From assembly GCA_000995965.1 (NCBI GenBank), contig LBYD01000008.1, positions 1 to 6,760 of the forward strand: 6,760 nucleotides of DNA, written 5' to 3'. This DNA comes from Candidatus Moranbacteria bacterium GW2011_GWC2_40_12 (GTDB taxonomy: Bacteria; Patescibacteria; Paceibacteria; Moranbacterales; UBA11712). Made by a program: the position numbers and the translations under genes. Below, in pieces: positions 1 to 5,081 of this stretch (positions within the stretch are counted from its first letter, which is position 1; every line of letters begins with the position of its first letter). The notes beneath the pieces are model-generated. The model made no database searches. It had not been told where the DNA came from and saw only the letters and a program-made list of their open reading frames with translations.

Positions 1-37
1 ATCAGCCCTAATAGATAGGGGTTGCATAAATGCTATA

Positions 38-313
38 ATGGAAAAAACTATTGAGCTCAAGTTCTCGGGCGGTGAATATAAACCCCATCCGATCGATTTA
101 TCTAGGGCAGTTTCATTAATAAGACGAACTGGCTATGAGATGGGCGACAGATTGAAAGAAATTATATTAAACAATAGGGGAGATGTCATTAGTGCTATAT
201 TGAAGAAGTCAGAAAGAAATCATTATACCGAAGAGAAGAAACAAGAACTAATTTCGATTGTCGAAGAAATAAACCCCAACAACCCGCAGCATTTGCAAAA
301 GGATCAGTATTAA
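38..313 (+). CDS. Hypothetical protein, 91 residues, possibly 5'-partial
   Basis: I do not recognise this protein. It is small, soluble and charged, has no membrane segment and no Cys, and ends in a helical Lys/Glu-rich stretch (about residues 57-78) followed by a polar Asn/Pro/Gln tail. A basic patch around residues 28-30 (IRR) could contact nucleic acid, but that is a guess. The ATG at 38 has no well-placed Shine-Dalgarno: the AGGGG at 17-21 is 16 bases away. The frame stays open to the left edge of the window, so the real start may lie outside. A TATAAT (34-39) overlaps the ATG, but as a -10 box it would start transcription downstream of the ATG, so it does not explain this start. A terminator overlaps the stop codon, which supports a real gene end here. 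Confidence 0.6.
   Translation: MEKTIELKFSGGEYKPHPIDLSRAVSLIRRTGYEMGDRLKEIILNNRGDVISAILKKSERNHYTEEKKQELISIVEEINPNNPQHLQKDQY
274..291 (+). repeat. 18-base near-repeat, copy 1
   Basis: CCCCAACAACCCGCAGCA lies inside the 3' end of the first gene, where it encodes part of an Asn/Pro/Gln tail. It matches 1352-1369 at 17 of 18 positions. The second copy can be read in the same frame (Pro-Asn-Asn-Leu-Gln-Gln), so the pair may be remnants of related gene ends. It is short enough that chance cannot be excluded. Confidence 0.4.
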
Positions 314-325
314 CTGGTCCTTTTG
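296..325 (+). terminator. Rho-independent terminator overlapping the stop of the first gene
   Basis: CAAAAGGATCAG (296-307) pairs with CTGGTCCTTTTG (314-325) over 12 pairs with one G-U, around a 6-base loop that contains the TAA stop codon. The A-tract and T-tract form the base of the stem, so it could also work for transcripts from the other strand. Confidence 0.7.
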
Positions 326-367
326 ATTAATCAAGCATAGACAAGATCAATTGATGCCTAATAAACA

Positions 368-410
368 AACGACCCCATACGAGAGGTCGTTCTTGCGACA
401 TCGTATGGGG
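368..410 (-). terminator. Terminator of the minus-strand 134-residue gene, with two competing hairpins
   Basis: CCCCATACGA (373-382) and TCGTATGGGG (401-410) form a perfect 10-bp stem with an 18-base loop. A second perfect stem, AACGACC (368-374) with GGTCGTT (385-391), overlaps it, so the two cannot form together. Read on the minus strand, both stems sit just before the T-rich run TGTTTATT, about 20 bases after the stop of the 134-residue gene. On the plus strand there is no T-tract, so I assign it to the minus strand. Confidence 0.65.
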
Positions 411-427
411 CTCTGATGATCGATTGA

Positions 428-832
428 TCATTGAAGGCGCCGAAGGGGATAGTAGAGCTTGTGACCCGTATCGCCGCTCCAGCCTGACTCCTGAAGTTGA
501 TCAAATGCCTTCTGGGCGATGCGGTACGCTTCTTCTTGATTCCGCATCTTCAGCAGGGCTTCGATCGCATAGCTGTTGAAGAGGACGCCACGTGTTGGGG
601 TGTACATGAGACCATCAATCGGTGTGCGATAGAGGGTCATGCCAGTGATGTTGCACCGGCCGTAGCCCAGGAAATCGCCCACGAGGTTCTTGAAAGCAGC
701 AGTAATGACTCTTTCGCCAATGTACACTCTCTCTGAGCCGATCGAGGCCGTCGCTGGCTGGATCGCGTATACGATCAAGACCAGCAAGACCAGGTAGATC
801 ACTGCCAACGCTGCCCTGATTCTATTTCGCAT
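428..832 (-). CDS. Exported or membrane-anchored protein of unknown function, 134 residues
   Basis: The protein starts with a basic N-terminus (Arg2, Arg4, Arg6) and a hydrophobic helix (about 7-24), followed by an Ala-Thr-Ala/Ser site at 27-30 that fits signal peptidase I; failing cleavage it would be a membrane anchor. The rest is predicted outside the cytoplasmic membrane. Residues about 85-115 look helical and resemble a single helix pair of an alpha-solenoid, but no known family is recognisable. There is one Cys, at about residue 59. The start is well supported: AAGGAG lies six bases before the ATG, and upstream is a consensus promoter with a leader hairpin. A terminator follows the stop. 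Base composition is richer in GC than the AT-rich genes to the right, and the gene runs opposite to all others, suggesting a different origin. Confidence 0.75.
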   Translation of the reverse strand: MRNRIRAALAVIYLVLLVLIVYAIQPATASIGSERVYIGERVITAAFKNLVGDFLGYGRCNITGMTLYRTPIDGLMYTPTRGVLFNSYAIEALLKMRNQEEAYRIAQKAFDQLQESGWSGDTGHKLYYPLRRLQ

Positions 833-852
833 GTAGTCTCCTTCTTCGAATA

Positions 853-868
853 ACGGTAGGATAACCGT
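853..868 (-). promoter_or_regulatory. 5'-end leader hairpin of the 134-residue gene
   Basis: On the minus strand ACGGT and ACCGT (864-868 and 853-857 in plus coordinates) form a 5-bp stem with a 6-base loop, placed exactly at the predicted transcript 5' end. It could protect the mRNA end or be a small operator at the start site. The strong AAGGAG ribosome binding site lies just downstream (about 839-844). Confidence 0.4.
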
Positions 869-874
869 ATTTAC

Positions 875-903
875 ATTATAGCACGGGGTAGGCCAACTGT
901 CAA
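875..903 (-). promoter_or_regulatory. Consensus sigma70 promoter for the minus-strand gene
   Basis: On the minus strand TTGACA (plus 898-903) is followed after exactly 17 bases by TATAAT (plus 875-880). The TG-N just before the -10 makes it an extended -10 promoter as well. The predicted start is near 868. All twelve core positions match, which predicts strong, constitutive transcription. Confidence 0.85.
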
Positions 904-941
904 TATTACTTGCGATCTACAGGCCGCTGACACGAAGAAAT

Positions 942-1193
942 ATGGCCTCGGACGTTCTCGCCAATCTGGCGCTAGTCGTGAGTCGTCAACTGACAAGTCA
1001 GGTCACGCTCTACAGCGGTCCCAACTTGACGATTCCGATTGGCCATCGAGATAGGGGGTTCTTTACTCCAACCAAGATGCAAGTGAATGGCATTGTCGGG
1101 GGATACATCTCTTTCGGCAAGTCTGGCATTTACATCGAAGGTAACTTTGGCCACATGATGGCCCTCGGGATCGGTATGGCCTACACCTTCTGA
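942..1193 (+). pseudogene. Probable C-terminal fragment of an outer-membrane beta-barrel protein
   Basis: The 83-residue reading frame has alternating hydrophobic/polar stretches, glycine-rich turns and a terminal strand ending Gly-Met-Ala-Tyr-Thr-Phe. A C-terminal Phe after an amphipathic strand is the classic BAM recognition signature of Gram-negative outer-membrane proteins. The fragment would supply only the last few strands, and has no signal peptide. The frame is open upstream only to 882, overlapping the divergent promoter, and the ATG at 942 lacks a convincing Shine-Dalgarno. I infer a 5'-truncated gene whose 3' end and terminator survive. It could instead be a very small intact protein of unknown function. 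A Gram-negative barrel remnant conflicts with the Patescibacteria-like look of the rest of the window. Confidence 0.45.
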
Positions 1194-1223
1194 GACGAAT
1201 AGGACTGAGCGGACTTACTGTTT

Positions 1224-1258
1224 CGGCTCAGGTTGTGCAAACGACCTGAGCCGCTTTT
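1224..1258 (+). terminator. Strong Rho-independent terminator after the barrel fragment
   Basis: CGGCTCAGGT (1224-1233) and ACCTGAGCCG (1244-1253) form a perfect 10-bp GC-rich stem with a 10-base loop, followed by CTTTTAATT. It lies 31 bases after the stop codon at 1193. Confidence 0.85.
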
Positions 1259-1455
1259 AATTCCTAAACATAGCGAGTAAAATATAATTCAGAAGCTAAG
1301 ATTCGATACATAAATAGTCATCATAATTTCTGTCAATCCGAGCTCTAATAGCCCCAACAACCTGCAGCAAGCGACCGAAGGGAAGCGCAGTGCCCAGCGC
1401 TAGTAAGCGGCGGGTGCTAAGTCGAGATAGGTTATTTCGTTCGAGACACGCAGGA
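1259..1455. other. Intergenic stretch without a supported gene
   Basis: About 200 bases separate the terminator from the SET gene. The left part is AT-rich with no readable signal. From about 1338 the composition becomes GC-rich and contains a near-copy of 18 bases from the first gene, then the tetranucleotide AGCG at 1370, 1384, 1396 and 1406 and a 5-bp inverted repeat (1384-1388 with 1397-1401). A 29-codon frame ending at 1401-1403 covers it, but it has no start signal. It may be the decayed 3' end of another gene. Confidence 0.4.
1352..1369 (+). repeat. 18-base near-repeat, copy 2
   Basis: CCCCAACAACCTGCAGCA differs from 274-291 at one base (C to T). It lies outside any supported gene, at the change from AT-rich to GC-richer sequence. 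The match stops abruptly on the right, and only a few bases extend on the left. Confidence 0.4.
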
Positions 1456-1461
1456 TATAAT
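1456..1461 (+). promoter_or_regulatory. -10 box just upstream of the SET gene
   Basis: TATAAT lies nine bases before the ATG at 1471. No good -35 is visible; TTATTT at 1432-1437 is a weak candidate. If used, transcription would start around 1468, giving a leaderless or nearly leaderless mRNA. This would explain the absence of a well-spaced Shine-Dalgarno and argues against the longer GTG start at 1390. Confidence 0.45.
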
Positions 1462-1470
1462 AAAAATCAC

Positions 1471-1878
1471 ATGTTAATGATTAAAACATCAGTCAAACCG
1501 AGCAGTCTAGAAGGTCTTGGTTTATTTGCTGATGAAAAAATTAAGAAAGGTGCCAGTGTGTGGAAGTTTGATCCAAGGTTCGATATCATTTTCGATCCAC
1601 AAGAGTTTGAGAAAATTGAACCTTTGCAAAAAGCATTGATAGATCGGTATGCTTACCTTTCAATAGAAACAAAGAAATATATCTACTGCATTGATGATGC
1701 TAGATTTATGAATCACTCATCTGTAAACAATAATCTCAATGTTGTCTTGTTCCCAGGAGAACCGGAGACCCGTTGCGTGGCGAACAGAGATATCGAAATT
1801 GGCGAAGAATTGCTCATTAATTATCGCACTTTTGATATTGCAGATGCGAAAAGTAAGGAACCGTATTTAGACAATTAA
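1471..1878 (+). CDS. Short SET-domain protein (predicted protein-lysine methyltransferase)
   Basis: The 135-residue protein is a bare SET domain. SET enzymes transfer a methyl group from S-adenosylmethionine to lysine side chains. The N-terminal Gly-rich loop (Glu14-Gly-Leu-Gly-Leu-Phe-Ala20) is the SAM-binding GxG motif. Arg-Phe-Met-Asn81-His82-Ser83 matches the conserved RFxNHS motif. Glu-Glu-Leu-Leu-Ile-Asn-Tyr118 matches the ELxxxY motif with the catalytic Tyr. The usual Cys after NHS is Ser84 and there is no zinc-binding post-SET Cys cluster. The ATG at 1471 is preferred over GTG 1390, which would add 27 basic residues outside the domain; ATG 1477 is also possible. The substrate is unknown: ribosomal or DNA-binding proteins are plausible, and free-standing SET proteins of this size occur in several bacteria. 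The next gene is 63 bases away, so co-transcription is possible. Confidence 0.8.
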   Translation: MLMIKTSVKPSSLEGLGLFADEKIKKGASVWKFDPRFDIIFDPQEFEKIEPLQKALIDRYAYLSIETKKYIYCIDDARFMNHSSVNNNLNVVLFPGEPETRCVANRDIEIGEELLINYRTFDIADAKSKEPYLDN

Positions 1879-1941
1879 CCTTCTGACTAGGATGGACGGG
1901 TTTAATAATTAGAGCAATAATGGATTTAAAGAAAATTTTTT

Positions 1942-2304
1942 ATGAAAAGAATTTACTACAATAAACTTATACGCGACAAGATACCAGAAAAGATTAAGCG
2001 GAATGGCGGAGATTACGAAATAAAAAAGCTTAGCAAAAAGCTTTTCGAGGCAGAGCTCTTAAAGAAAGTCGGCGAGGAGGCAAGCGGTCTCATGTCTTCT
2101 AAAACCAGAGATGAATTAGCGTCTGAACTGGCTGATATTATTGCCGTGATAGAGGAAATAAAGAAATTAAAACGTATTACATCAAAACAAATTTTAAAAA
2201 CATTGAAAGAAAACTTTGCTAAAAAAGGAGGATTCAATAAGAAATTATTTCTAGTATGGTCTTCCGATACCGGATATAAGACTAACGAGAGGAGGAATAA
2301 ATAA
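1942..2304 (+). CDS. MazG-like nucleotide pyrophosphohydrolase, stand-alone
   Basis: The N-terminus (Tyr6-Asn-Lys-Leu-Ile-Arg-Asp-Lys-Ile-Pro15) is the hallmark of the small all-alpha NTP pyrophosphohydrolases often annotated as phosphoribosyl-ATP pyrophosphohydrolase-like. They cleave NTPs to NMP and pyrophosphate with Mg2+, usually as house-cleaning enzymes. Metal ligands expected from the family are Glu45-Glu46 and Glu62/Asp65 (SELAD). The third Glu of the EExxE motif is Gly49 here, which could weaken metal binding. The usual end, Gly-Gly-Phe-x-Lys-x-x-Phe-Leu (about 96-104), is followed by about 16 extra polar residues. It is not histidine-pathway HisE on context, since no his genes are near. 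The start has only a weak purine-rich upstream region (AAAGAAAA). Confidence 0.8.
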   Translation: MKRIYYNKLIRDKIPEKIKRNGGDYEIKKLSKKLFEAELLKKVGEEASGLMSSKTRDELASELADIIAVIEEIKKLKRITSKQILKTLKENFAKKGGFNKKLFLVWSSDTGYKTNERRNK

Positions 2305-2400
2305 GAAATATTTTGACCGATTTAAATCTAAAAACAAAATCTATATTCTATGGCTAAATATCAAAATTAGCCTGATTCATCTCTCTGTAGTTAAGATGGG

Positions 2401-2415
2401 GGCATCTAAGATGCC
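2401..2415 (+). terminator. Weak hairpin downstream of the MazG-like gene
   Basis: GGCATC (2401-2406) and GATGCC (2410-2415) pair perfectly around a 3-base loop. The following TTAATATT is only partly T-rich, so it is at most a weak terminator ahead of the strong one at 2431-2466. Confidence 0.35.
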
Positions 2416-2430
2416 TTAATATTAATCCTC

Positions 2431-2466
2431 ACAACATAAAACCGCCGAAGGGCGGTTTTATGTTGT
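2431..2466. terminator. Bidirectional terminator insulating the copper operon
   Basis: ACAACATAAAACCGCC (2431-2446) and GGCGGTTTTATGTTGT (2451-2466) form a perfect 16-bp stem with a GAAG loop. The GC core is flanked by AAAA and TTTT, so it can act on either strand. It ends only five bases before the csoR promoter and operator, isolating the operon from upstream transcription. Confidence 0.88.
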
Positions 2467-2471
2467 CCACT

Positions 2472-2501
2472 TGCATTATACCCCCCAGGGGGTATAATGC
2501 A
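2472..2501 (+). promoter_or_regulatory. CsoR operator overlapping the csoR promoter
   Basis: A perfect palindrome of two 14-base arms (TGCATTATACCCCC at 2472-2485 and GGGGGTATAATGCA at 2488-2501) surrounds a central CA. The core, TATA with a C-run facing a G-run and TATA, matches the known style of CsoR operators (inverted repeats with central G/C tracts). The right arm contains TATAAT (2493-2498), the -10 box, with TTGCAT (2471-2476) as a weak -35 at 16 bases. Bound CsoR would therefore block RNA polymerase directly, and Cu(I) would release it. The predicted start site falls at or next to the csoR ATG at 2505. The left arm carries the mirror TATAAT, so a weak leftward promoter into the terminator is conceivable. 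Confidence 0.88.
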
Positions 2502-2504
2502 CTT

Positions 2505-2780
2505 ATGAAATACATGGATGACAAAAACAAGAATATCGTTATTCGTCGACTCAAGCTCATAGAGGGCCAAGTTCGAGGCCTCCAGAAAATGGTAGAAAAC
2601 GATACTTACTGCATCGATATCATTACTCAGACCTCTGCCGTGAAGCAGGGGCTGTCAAATGTTGAGGATCTGCTTCTTGAGAATCATTTGGGCCACTGCG
2701 TTCATCATCAAATGAAATCTGGCCAAGTAGCTAGGGCCAGGGAGGAGATCGTTAAAGTATATAAACTTAAGAGAAAATAA
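2505..2780 (+). CDS. csoR: Copper-sensing transcriptional repressor CsoR
   Basis: This 91-residue protein belongs to the CsoR/RcnR (DUF156) family of all-helical tetrameric repressors. The Cu(I) ligands of true copper sensors are present: Cys36, His61 and Cys65, as well as the second-shell Tyr35 and Glu81. These numbers coincide with those of Mycobacterium tuberculosis CsoR when the protein starts at ATG 2505, which strongly supports this start. Basic residues Arg14, Arg15 and Lys17 in the first helix fit the DNA-binding face. A longer reading from 2460 would begin inside the terminator and operator and is rejected. There is no Shine-Dalgarno; the ATG lies six bases after the -10 box, so the mRNA is probably leaderless. 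It is the first gene of the copper operon and should repress it autogenously through the palindrome at 2472-2501. Confidence 0.95.
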   Translation: MKYMDDKNKNIVIRRLKLIEGQVRGLQKMVENDTYCIDIITQTSAVKQGLSNVEDLLLENHLGHCVHHQMKSGQVARAREEIVKVYKLKRK

Positions 2781-2781
2781 T

Positions 2782-5079
2782 ATGCACACAGAAACATATA
2801 TAATAAAAGGAATGCATTGCGCTTCGTGTTCATCTCTTATTGAGAGAACGCTTAAAAAAGTCGAAGGAGTCCAGTCGGTTGAAGTTAATTATGGTACGGA
2901 AAAAACAAAAGTTTCTTTTGATCCTTCAAAAACAAGTCCCCAGATTTTTTCTCGACAAATTGAATCTTTGGGCTATTCTCTCATAATCTCTCAAACAGCC
3001 GAAGAAATGGGAATGTCAACTGATGAACATGCTATGCATTTGGGTCTTAGCCAATCCAAAAAAGAAAAGCTTGACGAAATTAACGATATGAAGATGAAAG
3101 TTATTTCGGCCATCCCGCTTGCATTAATCAGCGTTTTTATTATGGGCTGGGATATTCTTTCACAATTTAAAATTGTTTCCGAAGTGCCTTTGGTCTGGGG
3201 GGAATTTTTTCATCATCTCTTGCCGATTATGGCCACCTATACGTTATTTGTAGTCGGTAAGCCGTATCTTTTGGGTTTTTATCGTTTCCTCCGTTATGGC
3301 AAGGCAAACATGGATACGCTTATCGGCTTAGGTACATCAGTCGCTTTTATATATAGCTTTATTGTCAGTGCATTTGAAGAAACATTACTCAAGTCTTTTC
3401 CAAATGTTTCAAATACATACTTTGACGTAACGATAGTCGTTATTACTTTTATTGCACTTGGAAAATATCTTGAAGCTCGCTCAAAAATAAAGACCGGCGA
3501 TGCTATTGAAAAACTCATTAATCTTCAAGCAAAAACCGCACTAGTCGTTCGTGAAGGAAAAGAATTGGAGATATCGGTGAGTGAAGTGAAGCATGGGGAC
3601 CTCATAATAGTGAAACCAGGAACGAAAATACCCGTTGACGGCGTAATAACCGAAGGCTCGTCCTATATCAATGAATCCATGGTGACCGGAGAACCTATGC
3701 CTGCCCAAAAGAAGATCGGCGATGGCGTGGTTGCGGGTACAATAAATACAAGTGGGTCTTTCGTATTCAAGGCTACAAAAGTAGGATCAGAAACACTTCT
3801 CGCTCAGATCATAAAGATGGTTGAAGAGGCTCAGGGAAGTAAGGCACCCATTCAGGCACTCGCAGACAAAATTTCGTCAGTCTTTGTGCCTATCGTTCTG
3901 GTGATAGCATTCCTCACTCTCGGCATATGGCTTATCGTTGGCTCACAGTACCTCGGATTCTCACAGGCTCTATCATTTGGCCTCGTATCATTTGTCGGCA
4001 TTCTTGTTATTGCCTGTCCCTGTGCCCTTGGTCTTGCAACGCCTACGGCTATTATCGTGGGAGTCGGGAAGGGTGCAAAAGAAGGAATCCTGATTAAAGA
4101 TGCGGCAACTCTCGAAAAACTTCACAAAGTAGATACGGTTATTGTAGATAAGACAGGCACGATTACTATTGGAAGGCCGACACTTGTTGATATTCATAAT
4201 CTATCCAACTTCAGGGATGACGAACTTATATCAATTCTAGCCTCTCTTGAGAAGAGATCAGAGCATCCGATTGCCCATGCGATTGTAAACTACGCACAGG
4301 ATAAAAATATACAAACAGAAAATATCTCAGACTTTACGGGTATTCAGGGTAAGGGCCTAAAAGGACTGATTAAAGGTGTTGAGTATTATGTAGGTAACGT
4401 GAAACTTATTAAAGATCTTGGTTTAGAATTTGATACTTCAAAAATTGAACAATTCACGGCTCAAGGGAAAACTCCCGTTATCCTTGCCACGAAAGAAATG
4501 GTACTCGGATTTGTCATGGTGGCGGATGAAATAAAGCCTGAATCAAAACAAGCCGTTGCCGATCTTCATAAGCTAGGAATCAAAGTAGTTATGCTTACCG
4601 GCGATGACGAGAAAGCCGCAGGGCATATGGCTTCTCTCGTTGGGATAGATGACGTCATCGCACACGTATTACCAGAAGATAAATTAGAAAAAATAAAATC
4701 ACTTCAATCACAGGGTCGGATTGTTGCAATGGCGGGAGATGGCGTAAATGATGCTCCGGCACTTGCTCAGGCGGACGTGGGTATTGCAATGGGTACGGGC
4801 ACTGACGTTGCCATTGAATCAGCTGGGATCACGCTTCTCGGCGGAGACATCTCAAAGCTTGTGAAGGCAATTAAACTTTCTAAAATGACCATGCGGGGCA
4901 TTAAGCAAAATCTTTTTTGGGCATTTATTTATAACATTATCGGTATTCCTCTTGCCGGGGGTCTTTTCTATCCGATCTTCGGTTGGCTCCTTTCGCCGGT
5001 ATTTGCAGGATTTGCCATGGCAATGTCGAGTGTATCAGTCGTGTCTAATTCATTACGAATTAAAGGTAAGAAATTATAA
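2782..5079 (+). CDS. copA: Cu(I)-exporting P1B-type ATPase CopA
   Basis: The 765-residue protein sits in the cytoplasmic membrane and pumps Cu(I) out of the cytoplasm using ATP. It has one N-terminal HMA domain (about 4-70) with Gly-Met-His-Cys13-Ala-Ser-Cys16, then a short linker with His and Met (about 73-87). The P-type core follows: Thr302-Gly-Glu-Pro in the actuator domain, Cys412-Pro-Cys414 in the membrane copper path, Asp456-Lys-Thr-Gly-Thr phosphorylation site, Ser-Glu-His495-Pro nucleotide-binding motif, Thr606-Gly-Asp-Asp, and Gly652-Asp-Gly-Val-Asn-Asp-Ala-Pro659. Tyr717-Asn718 and Met748-Ser-Ser in the last two helices match the Cu(I)-selective P1B-1 subgroup. All catalytic residues are present and length is normal. 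Only one base separates it from the csoR stop, so translation is likely coupled. It could also supply copper to envelope enzymes, given its downstream partners. Confidence 0.96.
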   Translation: MHTETYIIKGMHCASCSSLIERTLKKVEGVQSVEVNYGTEKTKVSFDPSKTSPQIFSRQIESLGYSLIISQTAEEMGMSTDEHAMHLGLSQSKKEKLDEINDMKMKVISAIPLALISVFIMGWDILSQFKIVSEVPLVWGEFFHHLLPIMATYTLFVVGKPYLLGFYRFLRYGKANMDTLIGLGTSVAFIYSFIVSAFEETLLKSFPNVSNTYFDVTIVVITFIALGKYLEARSKIKTGDAIEKLINLQAKTALVVREGKELEISVSEVKHGDLIIVKPGTKIPVDGVITEGSSYINESMVTGEPMPAQKKIGDGVVAGTINTSGSFVFKATKVGSETLLAQIIKMVEEAQGSKAPIQALADKISSVFVPIVLVIAFLTLGIWLIVGSQYLGFSQALSFGLVSFVGILVIACPCALGLATPTAIIVGVGKGAKEGILIKDAATLEKLHKVDTVIVDKTGTITIGRPTLVDIHNLSNFRDDELISILASLEKRSEHPIAHAIVNYAQDKNIQTENISDFTGIQGKGLKGLIKGVEYYVGNVKLIKDLGLEFDTSKIEQFTAQGKTPVILATKEMVLGFVMVADEIKPESKQAVADLHKLGIKVVMLTGDDEKAAGHMASLVGIDDVIAHVLPEDKLEKIKSLQSQGRIVAMAGDGVNDAPALAQADVGIAMGTGTDVAIESAGITLLGGDISKLVKAIKLSKMTMRGIKQNLFWAFIYNIIGIPLAGGLFYPIFGWLLSPVFAGFAMAMSSVSVVSNSLRIKGKKL

Positions 5080-5081
5080 AT

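Noticed and set aside
34..39. TATAAT overlapping the first ATG as promoter of the first gene
   Set aside because: It would start transcription near 46, downstream of the ATG, and no -35 box lies at a suitable distance.
497..736. Plus-strand frame opposite the 134-residue gene
   Set aside because: It is antisense to a gene with promoter, ribosome binding site and terminator, and its translation shows no domain or signal.
1340..1460. Integron attC site or tRNA in the GC-rich intergenic stretch
   Set aside because: Neither the GTTRRRY/RYYYAAC core sites nor a cloverleaf can be built; the TTCGAGA at 1440-1446 has no matching T-arm stem.
1390..1470. GTG start adding 27 basic residues to the SET protein
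   Set aside because: The extra residues are not part of the SET domain, no ribosome binding site precedes the GTG, and a TATAAT box lies between it and ATG 1471.
2460..2504. Longer csoR reading from ATG 2460
   Set aside because: It would start inside the terminator stem and translate through the operator. The start at 2505 gives exactly the CsoR residue numbering of the characterised family and follows the -10 box.
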